Below are positions 13,606 to 14,451 of a stretch of 14,451 bases of DNA, in pieces; the stretch's first letter is position 1; the number at the start of each line of letters is the position of its first letter. The stretch spans positions 1 to 14,451 of the forward strand of contig JAJRUK010000103.1 in the NCBI GenBank assembly GCA_024277835.1, given 5' to 3'. Source of the stretch: Planctomycetota bacterium (GTDB lineage: Bacteria; Planctomycetota; Phycisphaerae; UBA1845). The notes beneath the pieces are model-generated. The model was not told the origin of the DNA. It was given only the letters and a program-made list of their open reading frames with translations, and ran no database searches. A program made the translations under genes and the position numbers.

Positions 13606-14451
13606 TCAAGCCCTCGGCGGATGGGTGTCACCAACGTTCGCTCGACCAAGTCGCAGCGAATTGGTCACCACGAACAGGCTGCTCAATACCATTGCCCCGG
13701 CTGCGACCATCGGGTTAAGCAGTCCGCCGATTGCCAGAGCGATGCCGATCGCATTGTAAATGAACGCCCAAAAGAGATTCGCGCGCACCGTGCGCACCGT
13801 TTTTTTTGCGAGCGATATCGCAAATGGAACGTCCTCTAAATTGTTTCCAAGGAGGCAAACGTCGCCGCTCTCGCGCGTGAGGTCCGCACCGCATCCCATC
13901 GCGATCCCGACATTCGCGGCTGACAGCGCGGGGGCATCGTTAAGGCCATCACCCACCATCGCCACGCTCCCGTGTGTTGTCTGCAATCGCCCTATGGCCG
14001 CGACTTTGTCCGGCGGCGAGAGTTCTGAAAGCACTTCCACGTCGAGCGCGACGCCAATTCGCTCCGCGCGTTTCGCGTGATCCCCCGTAAGAATCGATAC
14101 GTCGAGTCCAAGACGGCGGAGTTGTGCAAGCGACGCCTGTGCGTTCTCTCTTGTTGACTCAGAAAAAGAGGCGACCGCATGTACTTCATCTTCTACGGCG
14201 AAGCAAACAACGCCGAGCGCGTTCGCCATGGCTGAGGTCGCTGTCTGTTCGAGTTTTTCGGGAAAACCGATTTGCGCTTCACGCATCATGGCGACACTGC
14301 CCAGTCGAACCATACGACCCGCCGCCGTTCCCGTGACTCCGCGACCGGGGATGTTTTGAATGTCTGTGACCTCACCGCGTTCGATACCCTCGTGCGCTAA
14401 GTATCTCGCAAGACTCCTCGCCAGCACGTGCCTCGAAGTTTCCGCCATCCC
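13606..14451 (-). CDS. Heavy-metal P1B-type ATPase, probably Cu+-exporting (5' partial)
   Basis: C-terminal part (about 282 residues) of an inner-membrane metal pump; the frame is open to the right edge, so the start, metal-binding N-terminus, CPC helix and phosphorylation site DKTGT lie outside. Visible: end of the N-domain with SRHVLARSLARYL and the GRGV turn, the P-domain with LTGDH, the LSPPDKVAAIGRLQ segment and hinge GDGLNDAPAL (about 13921-13955), then two membrane helices. In these, M7 has YNAIGIALA and M8 has AMVLSSLFVVTNSLRL; YN in M7 and MxxSS in M8 are the transport-site marks of Cu+-type (P1B-1) pumps. The usual HP of the N-domain is His-Val here (bases 14425-14430). Copper export is inferred; the missing CPx motif would settle the class. 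Confidence 0.92.
   Translation of the reverse strand, partial: GMAETSRHVLARSLARYLAHEGIERGEVTDIQNIPGRGVTGTAAGRMVRLGSVAMMREAQIGFPEKLEQTATSAMANALGVVCFAVEDEVHAVASFSESTRENAQASLAQLRRLGLDVSILTGDHAKRAERIGVALDVEVLSELSPPDKVAAIGRLQTTHGSVAMVGDGLNDAPALSAANVGIAMGCGADLTRESGDVCLLGNNLEDVPFAISLAKKTVRTVRANLFWAFIYNAIGIALAIGGLLNPMVAAGAMVLSSLFVVTNSLRLGRANVGDTHPPRA

Noticed and set aside
1..14451. CRISPR arrays, tRNA genes, insertion sequences, toxin-antitoxin or phage defence modules
   Set aside because: No regularly spaced repeats, cloverleaf sequences, transposase motifs or paired small genes of such type were seen on either strand.

Overview
The window looks like a piece of a Planctomycetota chromosome, most likely from the Phycisphaerae side of the phylum. 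This is inferred from protein signatures rather than from a marker gene. The signatures are a type IV pilin-like protein with an H-X9-DG C-terminal motif, a secreted protein ending in a planctomycete-style dockerin block (LADVAALQRCF ... RMMTGP), and a Ca2+-binding thrombospondin-type-3 protein with a C-terminal membrane anchor. No tRNA, rRNA, CRISPR array, insertion sequence or phage gene is visible.

Left part (1-4016, + strand): the end of an exopolysaccharide or surface-glycan operon. It holds a 5'-truncated Wzc-type tyrosine autokinase/chain-length regulator, a DegT/WbpE-type PLP sugar aminotransferase and a UDP-glucuronate decarboxylase (UDP-xylose synthase). The aminotransferase and decarboxylase would supply nucleotide sugars, and the kinase would control polymer length and export. 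Two hairpins follow the last gene.

Middle (4268-8421, + strand): separate genes, each with its own ribosome binding site. They are a secreted LolA-like lipoprotein-sorting domain protein, a cohesin-like/TSP3 surface protein, an MDR-family quinone oxidoreductase-like enzyme, a probable 57-residue exported peptide and an OmpR-type response regulator.

Right part (8546-14451, - strand): transcribed leftwards in the order copper-type P1B ATPase (truncated by the window edge), dockerin-bearing secreted protein, pilin-like protein and hybrid histidine kinase. The last two overlap by 4 nt (GTGA), which suggests coupled translation. The kinase meets the response regulator gene head-on at about 8421-8546.

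Several gaps between genes in the left 8.5 kb carry a strong inverted repeat. Two of these belong to dispersed families with two copies each in this window (3014-3047 with 6101-6134, and 4045-4082 with 8475-8513). One family pair shows base-pair-preserving changes. The main points for a second look are these hairpin families, the lost Walker A lysine in the tyrosine kinase, the coupled pilin-kinase pair, and the C-terminal anchor of the TSP3 protein. I did not find convincing evidence for a wholly new defence or mobile system.
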